This document shows positions 26,184 through 38,158 of a stretch of 64,000 nt of DNA, piece after piece. The stretch's first letter is position 1; each line of letters opens with the position of its first letter. The notes under the pieces are model-generated. The model saw nothing but the letters and a program-made list of their open reading frames with translations, was not told the DNA's origin and did not search any database. Position numbers and translations under genes: made by a program. Source of the stretch: Xestospongia muta (taxonomy: Eukaryota > Porifera > Demospongiae > Haplosclerida > Petrosiidae); the NCBI GenBank assembly GCA_963693285.1, contig OY848921.1:7267229-7331228 (forward strand). Direction: 5' to 3'.

Positions 26184-26626
26184 AATATAACTAATTTATT
26201 GTTGTATGTATTTAATTCTCAGTTGTTATGCTGAATCATTCTGTTATTAACATGCTAACATATCATTCCCTGACCTTGTACAAACGTTTTTACACTAATG
26301 TTTGAATTTATTTGCTTAGTCTTTAAGTTATTTACATTTATTACAAGCTCACTTCCATAAAATGTTGACTTCAATAATAACATTAGTAGGAAAGGGTGTG
26401 GCACTTCCACATAGTCAACCAGATAATTATATTTAAAACCGGTGCCTACAATTACTGAATTTGATTTTATATGGAATACAATACAATCAAAATAAACATA
26501 TAAAATTGCAAGTAGAGAACTGTTTTCATTGCTGTATTCACATATTACCACTCCATAATCCAAATAAGACAATATGATTACGACTGATATCACACTTCCT
26601 TGATAGGCATAAACAAATTTATTATG
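26184..26626. other. 3' flank of SRF3, no gene seen
   Basis: Homologous to 12950-13395 after SRF1. A 112-codon open frame on the minus strand (26255-26593) shows no domain and is not conserved as a frame in the sister copy. Confidence 0.5.
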
Positions 26627-27080
26627 CAGATCATAGGTGTGCGAAGAGGATTTGAAGTGTGGAGGAGTAAATTTTAAGGGTAATTAATTGTTTATTAGCA
26701 CATGGTTTCAATTAATTATCATTCAAGTCATTCTCAGCAAATAGTATCATAAGGTCTTCCAATCTGTGTTGTTATAATGTAGAACGTAATTTATTCTTAA
26801 CTATTGCTAGTTTACTAAAACTGTTAATAAACTTGTATTTGAAACAGATCCTGATGAATCCCGTTATCTCTTCAAGTCTCTTCAAACTCTTCTCTCTTTT
26901 GAGTCTCTTCAGACTGCTGTAAGTGCTGTTAAGTGTCAGTGGTAGTGGTAGGAAAAATGGGAAAAATCTCCTTATATCCATTGTGCCATGTGATGAGTAA
27001 CAAGGAGTTAGAATTTGTAAAAGTTAAGGCAAAAGAGGGGATTGCCCCCCCAACGCCCCTCTATGCACATCTATGATCTA
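26627..27080 (-). mobile_element. Decayed DNA transposon, hAT-like (copy 2)
   Basis: 454-bp sister of the element at 13396-13886 with the same terminal repeats (CAGATCATAGGTGTGCGAA and ATGCACATCTATGATCTA) and the same flanks. The minus-strand start MDIRRFFP is retained, but the following frame differs through indels. It helps date the block duplication to after the insertion. Confidence 0.55.
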
Positions 27081-27515
27081 AATCTCTATTAATGGTCATA
27101 AATACACTTTTAACAACTTTAGACGTGACTTGCATGCACAATATATACCTCCCTCCATCTCAATTTCATGTATAAATTTCTATTCCAATTTGTCTTGTTC
27201 ATATCATAAACATATATCCAATGGATAAAGTCTACAATATAATATGTGTATTTATACAACATAAAAGATTACTTATGGCATTGGATCAACAGAGATTGTT
27301 GATTGATTATCCCACATTGGGTTATTGTGTACTAGTTGGTTTACCTTGAATCAACTGAATTTGTTGACAGACTATCCCACATGTACATAATGGGTTAATG
27401 TTTAGTAGTTGGTTTTGTGTAGTTGTCCTACCTGTACATGTATATATGTGACTACAGTATATACTGTGACTACAGTTGATAAAATATATAGAGATAGATG
27501 TTAAAAGCAAAGATT
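27081..27515 (+). promoter_or_regulatory. 5' region of SRF4
   Basis: Matches 13887-14323. It contains direct copies of TTGAATCAACTGA-type and CCCACATGTACATAATGGG-type sequence and TGTGACTACAGTATATACTG shortly before the ATG. It is a different upstream class from the other receptors. Function inferred from position. Confidence 0.45.
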
Positions 27516-29853
27516 ATGATGTTTCTCTGTCTACTAATTTATCTGCTGCCAGAAGGTATAGTCATTGCAAATTATACATTCAGTTTATGTTATAACTATA
27601 AGTGTTGGCAAACAAATGCTCTAAAAATGGAGATCTTAGATTCAGTCCATTAAAAAGTCATATACTACAGATCTGTACTGAAGATAAATGGAGTGATATT
27701 TGTGCTAAACCAGGCTCTAATCAATGGAGTGAAAATGAAGCTAGAGTGGCTTGTTACCAAATGGAAATGGCATGGGCAGAAGGATCAGGTATTGTAGTTG
27801 TGCTAATTTTCTTAATTAAAATGTTTATACTCTACTCAGACATAAAATTAAATACTACTAATGGGAGTTTTTATGGCATTGTTTATTCTAAAACGTTTTC
27901 TTGTTCTGGATTAGAAGAAAAACTCATAAACTGTTCAGTTGATGATCACATATATAGTTGTAGCTATGGTAATTCCAGCCATTACTGGTATGCAACAGCT
28001 AAATGTGTTGAAGGTATACTATATCACTAATCAATTTTGTACAAATATATATTTTATAGCTAATCATTCCTGTACATCTGGAAGTCTGTCATTAGCAGAC
28101 ACATTTTTGAAAATATGTGCATTTGGACAATGGCACACACTCTGTGGTAATACTTGGACATTAGGTCAAGTAAAAGTAGCTTGTACACAACTGGGAAAAA
28201 AACCAATTGGTATGATTATCACCATTTGAGATTAGTTATTATTTTAAAAATAATGCTATATATAGGAGCTAAAAACAGACTTGTATCTAGCAAGGAGTCC
28301 ATTCCAGTAATGAATGCTTATTTTAGTTGCAATGGTACTGAGAATGACTTTAGAAAATGTACAGTACACAGGATCTCAAGATGTGATATGAACTCAAATT
28401 TACTGAAACCAGGACTTACATGTGGAGGTATCCTTTGACTATCTTAAACTTTCAAAAATATGACATGTATAGTTTATTTCTTTAGTGAGCCCTCCTGAGA
28501 ATCTATTGACTCACTCACTGTCTTACTCAGTGTATATACAATGGAATTATAATATGACAAATGATACAGTACATTTTAATGTTAACTGTACTACAATAAC
28601 ACTACAACAACAAAAAAGCACAATATATTCTAAGACAGTAATATATAATGATGACAATACTTTTAATACATCTATTACTGGTCTATTACCTAATACTACA
28701 TACACATGTTGTGTATTAGCAGTAACATCATATGGAGAGAGTAAAGTGGTGTGTGAAAATATCACTACTACTAATGTAATAAGTAAGTGTACTGTATATA
28801 ATTATGTGATATATGTAGCACACAGCAAAATTATATGATTAGTTAATGTGATAATCTTGTTCCCTAAAAGTATCATTTCACTTATAATACATATATACAT
28901 ATATATAGTGTTATTGTGACAACTGTCACTATAACTGTTACAATAACTCATTTTGCTAATCCAATGCTAAATGTAAGAGTATGCTGTATATTAGTATGTA
29001 ATGTTCCTTTACTATATATAATTAATACCTTTGTTATTTTCATTTGTCTGTTGACACAGACAAGACCTGCTCTTGTGCTAATACTACATACGCATGTTGT
29101 GTATTAGCAGTAACATCGTATGGAGAGAATGAATCAGTGTGTGAAAATATCACTATTACTACTGAAACAAGTAAGTGTACTGTATATAATTATGTGATAT
29201 ACATAGCACAAAACAAATAATATGATTAGTTAATGTAATAAATAATCTTGTTCCCTAAAAGTAGCGTGTCACATATAATACATATATACATATATATAGT
29301 GTTATTGTGACAACTGTCACTAACTGTTACAATAACTCAGTTTGTTAGTCTAACAAATGAGTATACATTAGTAGGTACTGTTTTTTTATCCCAAATGATT
29401 ATTTATTTTGAGTGATATTGATTTTGTACAAAAATATGACCTACTCTAGTCATATTGTTAATATCATATTATTCATTGTCACCATGACAACTGGCACTCC
29501 TGCTACCACATCTCAGTCCTGTGCTCAATGTACACTTAATTCAACATGTATACAAACACTTCCTCCTATAGTAAGTACATCTAATAGTGGTGCTTTATGG
29601 GCAGGTGGTATACTGGTGGGTATTGTGAGTGGTATTCTTGTGATGATCATAGTGTGGGTGATAGTGACAGTAGTTAACAAGAAGTCAATAATTGATAGGA
29701 AAAGAAAAATAGAAAGGTTTAGTATGATTATTATTATTGAGATTTGTCAGTTATATTTTTAGATCACATGATGATGGGCTGCAACTAAAGATGGGAGATA
29801 ATCCATCATATCAGCAAACCATCATACAAAGTAATCAACTCCAAAGGAATTGA
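27516..29853 (+). CDS. SRF4: SRCR-SRCR-FN3 receptor with shortened tail
   Basis: A workable model of 504 aa: 27516-27555, 27603-27788, 27840-28013, 28060-28209, 28266-28427, 28486-28782, 29060-29170, 29413-29716, 29763-29853. Signal MMFLCLLIYLLP. SRCR1, SRCR2 and FN3 are intact. Exon 29060-29170 is chimeric: a stalk-type start (KTCSC) joined to a second copy of the FN3 end (TTYACCVLAVTSY). TM is about 436-461 (WAGGILVGIVSGILV). The tail is only about 30 residues: NPSYQQTII then NQLQRN. It equals the family tail with an in-frame internal deletion that removes all distal tyrosines. Two acceptors are weak or displaced (AAG at 27602; TTTTGAG at 29412, because the usual ACAG is lost), so I am less sure that this gene is expressed as a membrane protein. 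Confidence 0.65.
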
Positions 29854-30690
29854 GAAGAAAACACAAAAATGAAATAAAATTAACTTATTATTTTTAAATA
29901 CACAAATTACTGATTTTTCTTGTGTATATTGTACTATTCTGTAAGTCAGTGGAATTTATAACTAAATTCAGTACATTTATACATAATACTGACGTGTACC
30001 ATCTTTTGAACTTGAAATAATAATTTGAGCTTCATTCTGTAATATTCATTAGCTGCTGATTGGTGATTGGCCAGTATGTTCATAAGAACTGTATATAATT
30101 TTATCAGAGGAATACATTGTTTGTGTCAATTAATGTTCAAACATAACACTGTAAATTCTCATTAGTTATTTTAACAAACCAAATTGTAGTTTATGTCAAT
30201 AGATTTATTTGAATTACTCATTCTATAATTTGTTGATATGTCATATTATAAAGCAATAAATTATACAACAAGTAATTGACATAGAATTCCACTGATGTAG
30301 GTTACAAATTAGTTAGTAAAAGTAACATATTATATTTTACATTAACATACAATATTTGACAAATATTCTAATAAAATAATTATTATTGCTGTATTCACAT
30401 AATGGCACTTAATAATGAGTACATTGTAATTCAGTTCACACTTCCTTAATATACACAAACAAAAGTTTTATTTCTATAAATATCTATTTATGATCACACA
30501 TGTCATAATATAACAGTAATTGATGACTTTGTTTCCTTAAGTATACACACTACACAGCAGGTGTTCAATAATTGATGTTTACTTTCAAACTGACAAATAT
30601 AAACATTATATATCATTATCTATTATGTGATGTTTATACAATTTTTGTTATACTTATTTAAACCTGTCACTGCTTTAGGGAATTTGCTGG
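29854..30690. repeat. Receptor 3' flank and short-SRCR2 5' region
   Basis: 29854-30330 matches the other receptor 3' flanks. 30480-30690 matches the upstream DNA of the short-SRCR2 subclass. No gene is seen. Confidence 0.5.
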
Positions 30691-30714
30691 TGAAGTATAC
30701 AAATAACAATGTTG

Positions 30715-30869
30715 AACAAACATGATCTCATTTTCCTTATTCTTCTGTTACTAGGAGGAATGATTGTAATTATAAGTTATGTATAGTTCTCAGTTTTAAA
30801 CTTTTTGCTACTAGCACTTGCAAATGGAAACAACTACATTTGGGGATGTCATGTATGTATGTATGTATG

Positions 30870-30898
<29 letters not shown>
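30715..30898 (+). pseudogene. Short-SRCR2 head fragment ending in (ATGT)n
   Basis: A signal-exon remnant (TTTCCTTATTCTTCTGTTAC) and about 20 bp of the first SRCR1 exon (CACTTGCAAATGG) break off at GGGGATGTC and run into about 12 ATGT repeats at 30850-30898. Beyond the repeat is ordinary receptor 5' DNA. The microsatellite marks the deletion junction. Confidence 0.6.
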
Positions 30899-30900
<2 letters not shown>

Positions 30901-31035
30901 TATCTGTTATATTATATTTATCAACTAGCTAATGTACTTATATAATTCTACTCAATGACATATACATGACAAATTAAAAGTACTTAGATTGTTCCACATG
31001 TTCATTTATAGCTATATTGTTGCATGGACCAATTT

Positions 31036-31190
31036 ATGGTCATAGGTAAACTAACATTTGTTGACTTTATTATTCTTATGTGTAAATGGTGAAAATTTAC
31101 TTATTGATACTATATTAAAACAACTGATATATGAACTCATTATTACATCATTATATATTTTGTGTTAGTACATATTGAAAGTGCCTTAAC
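31036..31190 (+). promoter_or_regulatory. Proximal promoter block before a dead receptor
   Basis: The same conserved block as at 3235 and elsewhere, here preceding a receptor that has lost its start codon. A CACAGTGAG-type core has become AATGGTGAA, so it is among the more decayed copies. Confidence 0.5.
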
Positions 31191-31244
31191 AAGTTTATTG
31201 TTTAAGTGTACAGGCAGTAATTAAAGAAAAGTAACTTCATATTT

Positions 31245-32567
31245 CTTGTCTATTAATGTACTTTTTACTGCTACTACTACCACTACAAGGAGGTAGGTAA
31301 TTTATAAGCTTAGTCCCTCAGTTGTATTCTTTAACAAATCAGTACTTGTAGATGATAATTGTAATGAAGGAGACCTTGAACAAGTTCCATGAATACTAAT
31401 ATACTACAGATCTGCAGTGAAAGTATGTGAAGATACATTTGTGCTAAATCATTCTCTTACCAATGGAGTGAAAATGAAGCTAAAGTGGCTTGTTATCAAA
31501 TGGGAATGTCATGGGAAGAAGGATCAGGTATTGTTGCTGTACTAATTTTCTTAATTATATGATTTATTGTCAAGTTACTATTTCAAGTGCATTGTCTGCA
31601 AATTTAATGGTTCAATCTGTGGCACATCATCAGTAAACATACTTTTGGACTATAATATGACAGATGACACAGGTCATTTTAATGTTTATTGTACTACTTT
31701 GAAGCAACAACAAAGCACGAGATATTCTAAGACAGTATTATATAATTGAGACAGTACTGTTAATACATTTATTACTGGTCTATTACCTAATACTACATAC
31801 ACATGTTGTGTATTAGCAGTAACATCATATGGAGAGAGTAAAGTGGTGTGTCAAAATATCACTACTACTAATGTAATAAGTAAGTGTACTGATTTTTATA
31901 TGTTGTTCTGTGTCCTCCTGTTATGATCATAATTATTATTTTACACAGATATAACTTGCTCTTGTATTACTGATATAATAGTATCAGCTGTTCTCATAAA
32001 AACTGTTACTCCTGTTACAATATCTCAGTCTTGTACTCTCAATTCAACACAAATTCAAACACCTCTCATTGTGAGTAGGGATATATTTCTTAGTGGTGGT
32101 CCATAGGGAGCTAGAGGCATGATGGTAGGTGTGGTGGTGAGTGGTGTTCTTATTATGATATGGGGATTAGTAGCAGTGATTAGGAAAATGAGAAGAAACA
32201 CTAATATGAAAGATATGATGGAAGGTAATTTCTTTACAATTCTTTTATTTACTAGACGCTTTCAGATTACGAGATAGGTAACAAACTAGACATGGGAGCC
32301 CTTAGCAATCCTGTATATGAACAAAGCAATATCCAAAGTATACAATCTAACATTACTTATCAAGGCACAGATCTTCCTGGGAACCAGTACTTAATTCCTG
32401 TTAATGTAAAGTCAAAAACAATGACTAGTAATTCACAAGTCAATAATACCAGTGGTGGTGTTCCTTCTTTTATTTATCAAGATGATGTTCAAATGGAAGA
32501 TGTATACTCATTAGCTGATGATCAGGAGACTGGAGAAGGTTTGTACAATCAATTCCAAATAAATTGA
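31245..32567 (+). pseudogene. SRCR-FN3 receptor, internally deleted pseudogene
   Basis: Head like 3440-3706 but with the ATG lost by a small deletion. The first SRCR1 exon, about 31348-31527, is frameshifted. About 30 bp of intron remains, then about 60 bp of unrelated sequence leads into FN3 (31643-31880, DDTGHFNVYCTT), which contains an in-frame TGA. A stalk/TM exon follows at about 31950-32225 with TAG in place of the PW Trp, then a tail ending at 32567. The second SRCR1 half and all of SRCR2 are missing. The tail is open: NPVYEQ, DVYSLADD and LYNQF, so neither distal tyrosine has a full YxxI/L/V. Confidence 0.8.
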
Positions 32568-33060
32568 GAAGGAGACAACAACAAAATTACTGTCAGAAAT
32601 CTTGATTTTTACTAAGCCTTGTTATTTTATTATTATATATAATTATGTATTGAGGTGATTTTTACAAATTAGATTTTCAAGCATACAATGTTTAACTTCA
32701 ACTATTGCAAGGGGCTTTATGGATAAATAGATGCATAGAGAATCTATGTTTGAATGGATAGTTGGATGGATGGATAGATGGTCGGACAGATACACTACAT
32801 GAGCATGTGATTATTTGGTATAAAGATGAATAGAGGACAGATAATTGGAAAATGAATGCAAGGAAGGACTGTTTTTGTTACAATTCACATTATCATAATG
32901 ATCTATGTTATAACTGATCTGTTTACATTGACTAACACATCACTACTACATTCTTGATAATTCTAAGTTAATCAGTCAATAAGATGGCTTTCTCTCTTCT
33001 TTTTTGTTGTTGTCATGTTTCTCTATTTATATTGTTTGGATAATCTTATTTGTTTACACA
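32568..33060. other. Intergenic with degenerate GGAT repeats
   Basis: A short GGAT/GATA-rich patch (about 32755-32790) lies in AT-rich DNA. No coding or RNA feature is seen. Confidence 0.5.
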
Positions 33061-33061
33061 C

Positions 33062-33865
33062 TAGTCGTGATCAATGGGTAAGTGGTATACTGATGGGTGT
33101 GGTAAGTGACATTCTTGTGATAGTGATGGTGTGGGTGATGGTAACAATAGTCAGGAGAAAGAAGACTGCTAAAAATAATGAAGACAGGTAATCTATGTAT
33201 AATTCTATAGTAACACATTTTGTAGGCTTTTATGGTCACATGATGTCAGTCACCAACTAAAAATGGAAATCCACAGTAATCCTACATGTGAACAAAACAT
33301 CATCGAATATACCTAATCCAACAGTAACTATCAAGGCAGAGATCTTCCTGAGGACCACTATTTAATTCCTATTAAAGGAGTATCGAGGACAATGACTAGT
33401 AATCAATGGGTAAGTGGTATACTGATGGGTGTGGTAAGTGACATTCTTGTGATAGTGATGGTGTGGGTGATGGTAACAATAGTCAGGAGAAAGAAGACTG
33501 CTAAAAATAATGAAGACAGGTAATCTATGTATAATTCTATAGTAACACATTTTGTAGGCTTTTATGGTCACATGATGTCAGTCACCAACTAAAAATGGAA
33601 ATCCACAGTAATCCTACATGTGAACAAAACATCATCGAATATACCTAATCCAACAGTAACTATCAAGGCAGAGATCTTCCTGAGGACCACTATTTAATTC
33701 CTATTAAAGGAGTATCGAGGACAATGACTAGTAATTCACAAGTTAATGATACCAGTTCTGTGCGTCCCTCTCAAAATGATAATCTTCAAATTGAAGGAGT
33801 ATACTTATTAGTTGATGGTAAGTAGATTAAAGTAAGTCATCACAATTATCTCAAAAAGAGATTAG
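33062..33865 (+). pseudogene. Receptor TM-tail fragment, internally duplicated
   Basis: A TM segment (WVSGILMGVVSDILVIVMVW) with RRKK stop-transfer and a tail exon (HQLKMEIHSN). In the tail the usual NP-x-Y is NPTC and a TAA follows shortly after (EYT stop). The TM-plus-tail piece is repeated once (next entry), after which the tail continues to GVYLLVDGK and loses frame. There are no ectodomain exons upstream. Confidence 0.7.
33071..33734. repeat. 332-bp tandem duplication
   Basis: 33071-33402 and 33403-33734 appear identical by eye, including the intron between TM and tail. Each begins TCAATGGGTAAGTGG and ends ATGACTAGTAA. The absence of visible differences points to a very recent duplication or an assembly artefact. 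Confidence 0.9.
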
Positions 33866-34730
33866 AAGAAACAAATCAAATAGAGTCAAGCAATTACACT
33901 TTAAATAATGCTAAAATTTAGTTTGTTTTAAGTAGTTCTTTTATATGTATGTTGTCCTAGTTTGTATATGAAATCATTATGACAAACATATTAATACATT
34001 AATACTCATCAGCTGATTGCATGACCAATGATTGTTTTCTTTTCTGAAGGTTTGGTGCTGGATAAGTATTTAAACATCTGATTATAATTTTATCAGATAA
34101 ATGCTTGCTAGTTTTATAGGCATGGTAAAAGTCATTTATACAAATATCTAAACTTACTGTCAAAACAGGAAGAGGTGTGATTTCAAAGTTATGGTTTGGT
34201 TAATTTACATAATAACAATAAAGAATGAGGCATATATGATAAATGGATGGACAAATTTTCAATGGTCATGTCAACTGGATCAAGAGCTTTATCATTTGAC
34301 ATAGCATCTTATTAATATGTAAAAGTTTAAGCTACATTACAATATCTGCTCTTAGTCCTCTTAAAGGTATGAGCAACTAGAAATCACATAAAATATCAAA
34401 ATACAATTTGATTGAAACATTATATGTTTTCTAATTTTGGCCATGACATACTTGATAATGTCACTAGATGATGTTTACAGCAATATTATTATGACTCAGT
34501 TCTCGCATCCTTTGATATACATAACAGAATTCAATTTATTTCTATAAATTTCTATTTACGGTCACATAATTCATAATATAACAGTAATTCATGACTGTGT
34601 TATCTTAAGTATACACAGTGAGTGTTCATTAATTGATGTTTACTTTCAAAATGACTAATATAGACATTATATATCATTATTTATTATGTAATGTTTATAC
34701 AGTTTTGTTTATATATATTTAAGTTAGTCA
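33866..34730. other. Intergenic, no gene seen
   Basis: AT-rich. From about 34500 it matches the upstream DNA of the small NPAY-tail remnants. No domain-bearing frame on either strand. Confidence 0.5.
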
Positions 34731-34784
34731 CTGCTTTAGGGAATTTGCTGCAGAAGTTTGTAAATAACAAGAAAGACAGCTCAT

Positions 34785-35280
34785 CATGATCTCCAGTATT
34801 TTCATTTTCCTTATACCATAGTTAACAATTACATAAGCTGCATGCTTTTCAGTTTTAAAAACTCTCACTTTTAGTACTTGTAAACTACTACTATAATGAT
34901 TCTTATAATAATGAACCCTCAACTATAGATACTTAGCAGTCATTTACTATAAATACAGGAGGCCAATGGGAATATATTTGCACTAAACCTAAGATGTACA
35001 ACTGTTCACTTAATTTCCTTACATGGTTTATTTATACTTGCTTTCAGATCATAAGATCAAATGGTGGTTATGAAAATATTCATGGCAACCCTGCATATGA
35101 ACATTATAAAAGGAACTGGGCATAGCGACTGTAATTGTCTGTCATAGTCTGTCATGACAATGATCTTCCTGACTACACTGACTACAAGTATTTGTATGTG
35201 GCAATAAATGCACATGATACTAATGGTATTCCTTATGATATTCATTAACTGAATGATACTCTAATTAAGATACAACATAA
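34785..35280 (+). pseudogene. Small receptor remnant (NPAY tail), copy 2
   Basis: Sister of 9835-10310. Signal-like ATG at about 34787 (ATGATCTCCAGTATTTTCAT), SRCR1 edge near 34875-34990 (GGCCAATGGGAATATATTTG), and after TTTCAG a tail piece coding GNPAYEHYKR. Several stops. The NPAY motif is better preserved than the ectodomain. Confidence 0.5.
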
Positions 35281-35429
35281 ACATTACAAATTATATAGTC
35301 TATGTCTATTTATGGTCATGAGTAAATCATTGCATTTGTTGATTTTGTTTTCTCTTGATATTTGTTTTTGTTCTGAATTGGGTCAGTGGAGCATGGTACA
35401 TAGCTAAAGAAGCTAAAGACAAGCAAGTT

Positions 35430-36278
35430 ATGATCTTCTGCTTATTAATTTACCTTTTTCTACTGTTATCAGGAGGTAAATAATAATCAATATAAATAAT
35501 TTTATGTTAGCACTTTAGTTAACAGTTGTTCTGATGAGGAAGCCCTTAGATACAACTCTACAAACAGTCATATATTACAGATCTGCATTAAAGGTCAATG
35601 GAGTTACATTTGTGCTAAACCAGGCTCTAATCAATGGGGTGAAAATGAAGCTAGAGTGGCTTGTTATCAAATGGGAATGTCATGGCAAGAACAATCAGGT
35701 ATTAAAGTTTGTTTGATGGACTGAATAATTTATCTTATATACTCTGGAATAGGTTTGAGCACTACTGACCGATACCGCGAAGTGAAGTTTAAAAATATTT
35801 ATTTGTTCTGGTGTAGAAGAAAATATCATAAATTATTTCATTATCCCTACTCATGATAACGAAATTTACAACTACCAGTATATAACACCTACAGTGGTAA
35901 TATATCACCTTAATAAAAGATACTTTCAGTTTCAATGTATTTGTTGTACACTGTGATAACTGTGAATAAAGAATAACAGAGCTATTGTTATATAATGATA
36001 ACAATACTGTTAATACATCTATTACTGGTTTATTACCTAATACTACATACACATGTTGTGTATTAGCAGTAACATCATATGGAGAGAGTGAACCAGTATG
36101 TCAAAATATCATTACCACAAATGATAAAAGTAAGTTTTGTGATATAATTAAGTACTGTATTCCTCTTTGTCAGATAGTGACACTAATTATTGTACTAATA
36201 ACACCTCATCTCTTACTAATATTTTATCATGATTTGATGGTTTATTTGTATATATGGTTAGTCATAATGGTAGGTTAG
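35430..36278 (+). pseudogene. SRCR1 plus FN3 half, broken
   Basis: Signal exon 35430-35475 (MIFCLLIYLFLLLS) and first SRCR1 exon 35519-35698 are intact (ILQICIKGQWSYICAK, NEARVACYQMGMSW). The second SRCR1 half (about 35753-35900) carries a one-base shift before CSGVEE, also present at 43.6 kb, and then decays. SRCR2 is missing. The FN3 C-terminal half (from 35985) runs into a hydrophobic frame (IVTLIIVLITPHLLLIF) ending at 36278. The last part matches 2371-2619 and 55323-55655. A hydrophobic extension kept open in three copies could be chance in AT-rich DNA. Confidence 0.6.
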
Positions 36279-37145
36279 ATAGATAAAGTTTATATTGAGA
36301 ATTATGCTAAATTTAAAGAACCCAATATATGATGTTGATATGCTGATTAATTCTGTATATTCTCATGAGCTACTATATTCATAAAACCATTGACCAATCT
36401 ATTAGTACTTTTATTAATGTCAGATTGATAATGCAAAGAAAAAACAAAGAATATGTTACTGCTTTGCTTTTTGTATCTCTATTAATTGTTTAGGATTTGT
36501 ATTAATTTTTTGTTTAAGCATTAGACTGTAAAAGTTCATCAGTTATTAAAAAAAATAAATTGTAGTCTACGTCAGTGGATCACTATAGAATCTAGAGTAT
36601 ATTTGAGTTACTCACTCTAAAATTTGTTGGTATGTTATATTACAAAGCAATAAATTAGATAGCAAATAATCCAGATGAATTTTAAATTGCATAGAATTCC
36701 ACTGATGTAAGTTACAATTTAGTTACTAAAAATAACATTAATTTTAATAGTGATATATATTTGATTAAAAGAAAATGAGTTAGTACTAATTTGTCTACAA
36801 TGATTATAATTATCATCGTTGTATTCACATAATATCATTTGATGATGTGTACAGTATAATTCAGATCACGCTGATATATACGAACAAATTAATTTCTATA
36901 AATTTTTATTTATGGTCACATAAATCATAATTATAACAGTAATTGATGACTTTGTTATCTTAGATATACATAGTGGGTGTTCAGTAATTGATGTTAACTT
37001 TCAAAATGACTAATATAAACATTATATATTATTATGTATTATGTAATGTTTATACAATTTTGTTTGTATTTATTTAAATCAGTCACTGCTTTAGAGAATT
37101 TGTTGGTGAAATGTACAAGTAACAACTTTGAACAAACAGTTCATC
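36279..37145. repeat. Receptor 3' flank and short-SRCR2 5' region
   Basis: 36500-36800 matches receptor 3' flank (AATTCCACTGATGTAAGTTAC). 36900-37140 matches the short-SRCR2 upstream DNA. No gene is seen. Confidence 0.5.
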
Positions 37146-38158
37146 ATGACCTCCTGTCAGTTCATTTTCCTTGTTCTTATGTTACTAGGAGGTAATGATT
37201 ATAATTATAAGTTATATATACTTCTCAGTTTTAATGATTTTCACTACTAGCACTTGCAAATGGAAACAACTACATTTGTCATTCTAATAAAATGTTATAT
37301 TCTACAAATCTGTACAGGAACTCAATGGAAATACATTTGTGCTAAGCCTAACTCTACCTTTGGAGTGAAAATGAAGCTATAGTGGCTTGTTATGAAATGG
37401 GGATGTCATGGGAAGAAGGATCAGGTAATACTAATTGAAATTGTTATCTTACTTTCTATTTTTAAATAGAATTGAGAACTACTGTCTCTGATTCATTGAA
37501 CATTTATCATAAAGCCTTTTCCTGTTTGGGTGTAGAAGAAAGACTTATAAATTGTTCAGTTAATGATTATTATGATTGCTACTTTGGTCCATACTATTAT
37601 GCAACAGTTCACTGTTTACCAGGTATATTCTATTATAAATTATTAATATTATTATTCTTTTATAGTTACTCCATCTTGTAAATCTGGAAATTTCAAAGTA
37701 GAAGACAAAACTCATAGAATCTGTCTTTTTGGTCAATGGTACACACTCTGTGATAATAATCTCAGATATTGTCCCATAAAACAGTACACAGTTTGTGATA
37801 AATATTCATTGAAAGCAGGACTAATTTGTAAAGGTAATACTTAGCTCAAGGTTACAATATATCTAGTTTACTTTTATAGTCAATCCTCCTAAAAATCTAC
37901 TGGTTCATTTATTAGACTCATCATCAGTACAAATTCAATGGATTTATAATGATTATGACAAATGACATTATTAAATTTTAATGTTTACTGTACTACTGTA
38001 ATACAACAACAACAGAGTAGCTGTTATTCTAAGACAGTATTATATAATGATAGCAATAATGTTAATACATCTATTACTGGTCTATTACCTAATACTACAT
38101 ACACATGTTGTGTATTAGCAGTAACATCATATGGAGAGAGTGAACCAGTATGTCAAAA
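37146..38158 (+). pseudogene. Short-SRCR2 subclass receptor, best-preserved copy
   Basis: Signal exon 37146-37191 (MTSCQFIFLVLMLL), first SRCR1 exon about 37253-37422, second 37470-37622 (CYFGPYYYATVHC), single SRCR2 exon 37666-37833 (168 bp; CKSGNFKVEDKTHRIC, GQWYTLCDNN), FN3 37880-38158. The first SRCR1 exon has lost about 30 bp and one further base in STFWSEN, so the frame fails. FN3 is cut after PVCQN and joined to RNFT 3' flank DNA. SRCR2 lacks the intron and the W-x-L-x-Q-V-ACRQLG middle, so this subclass arose by a fusion-deletion within SRCR2. All three copies are dead. Confidence 0.75.

Noticed and set aside
26255..26593. 112-codon minus-strand frame after SRF3
   Set aside because: Not preserved as a frame in the homologous region after SRF1 and shows no domain.
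30844..30898. Regular ATGT spacing as a possible CRISPR-like or regulatory array
   Set aside because: It is a simple tetranucleotide microsatellite with no spacers; the sequence is eukaryotic.
35985..36278. FN3 half plus hydrophobic extension as a real membrane protein
   Set aside because: No start, no signal peptide, and the upstream FN3 half is damaged in all three copies; hydrophobic codons are expected by chance in T-rich DNA.
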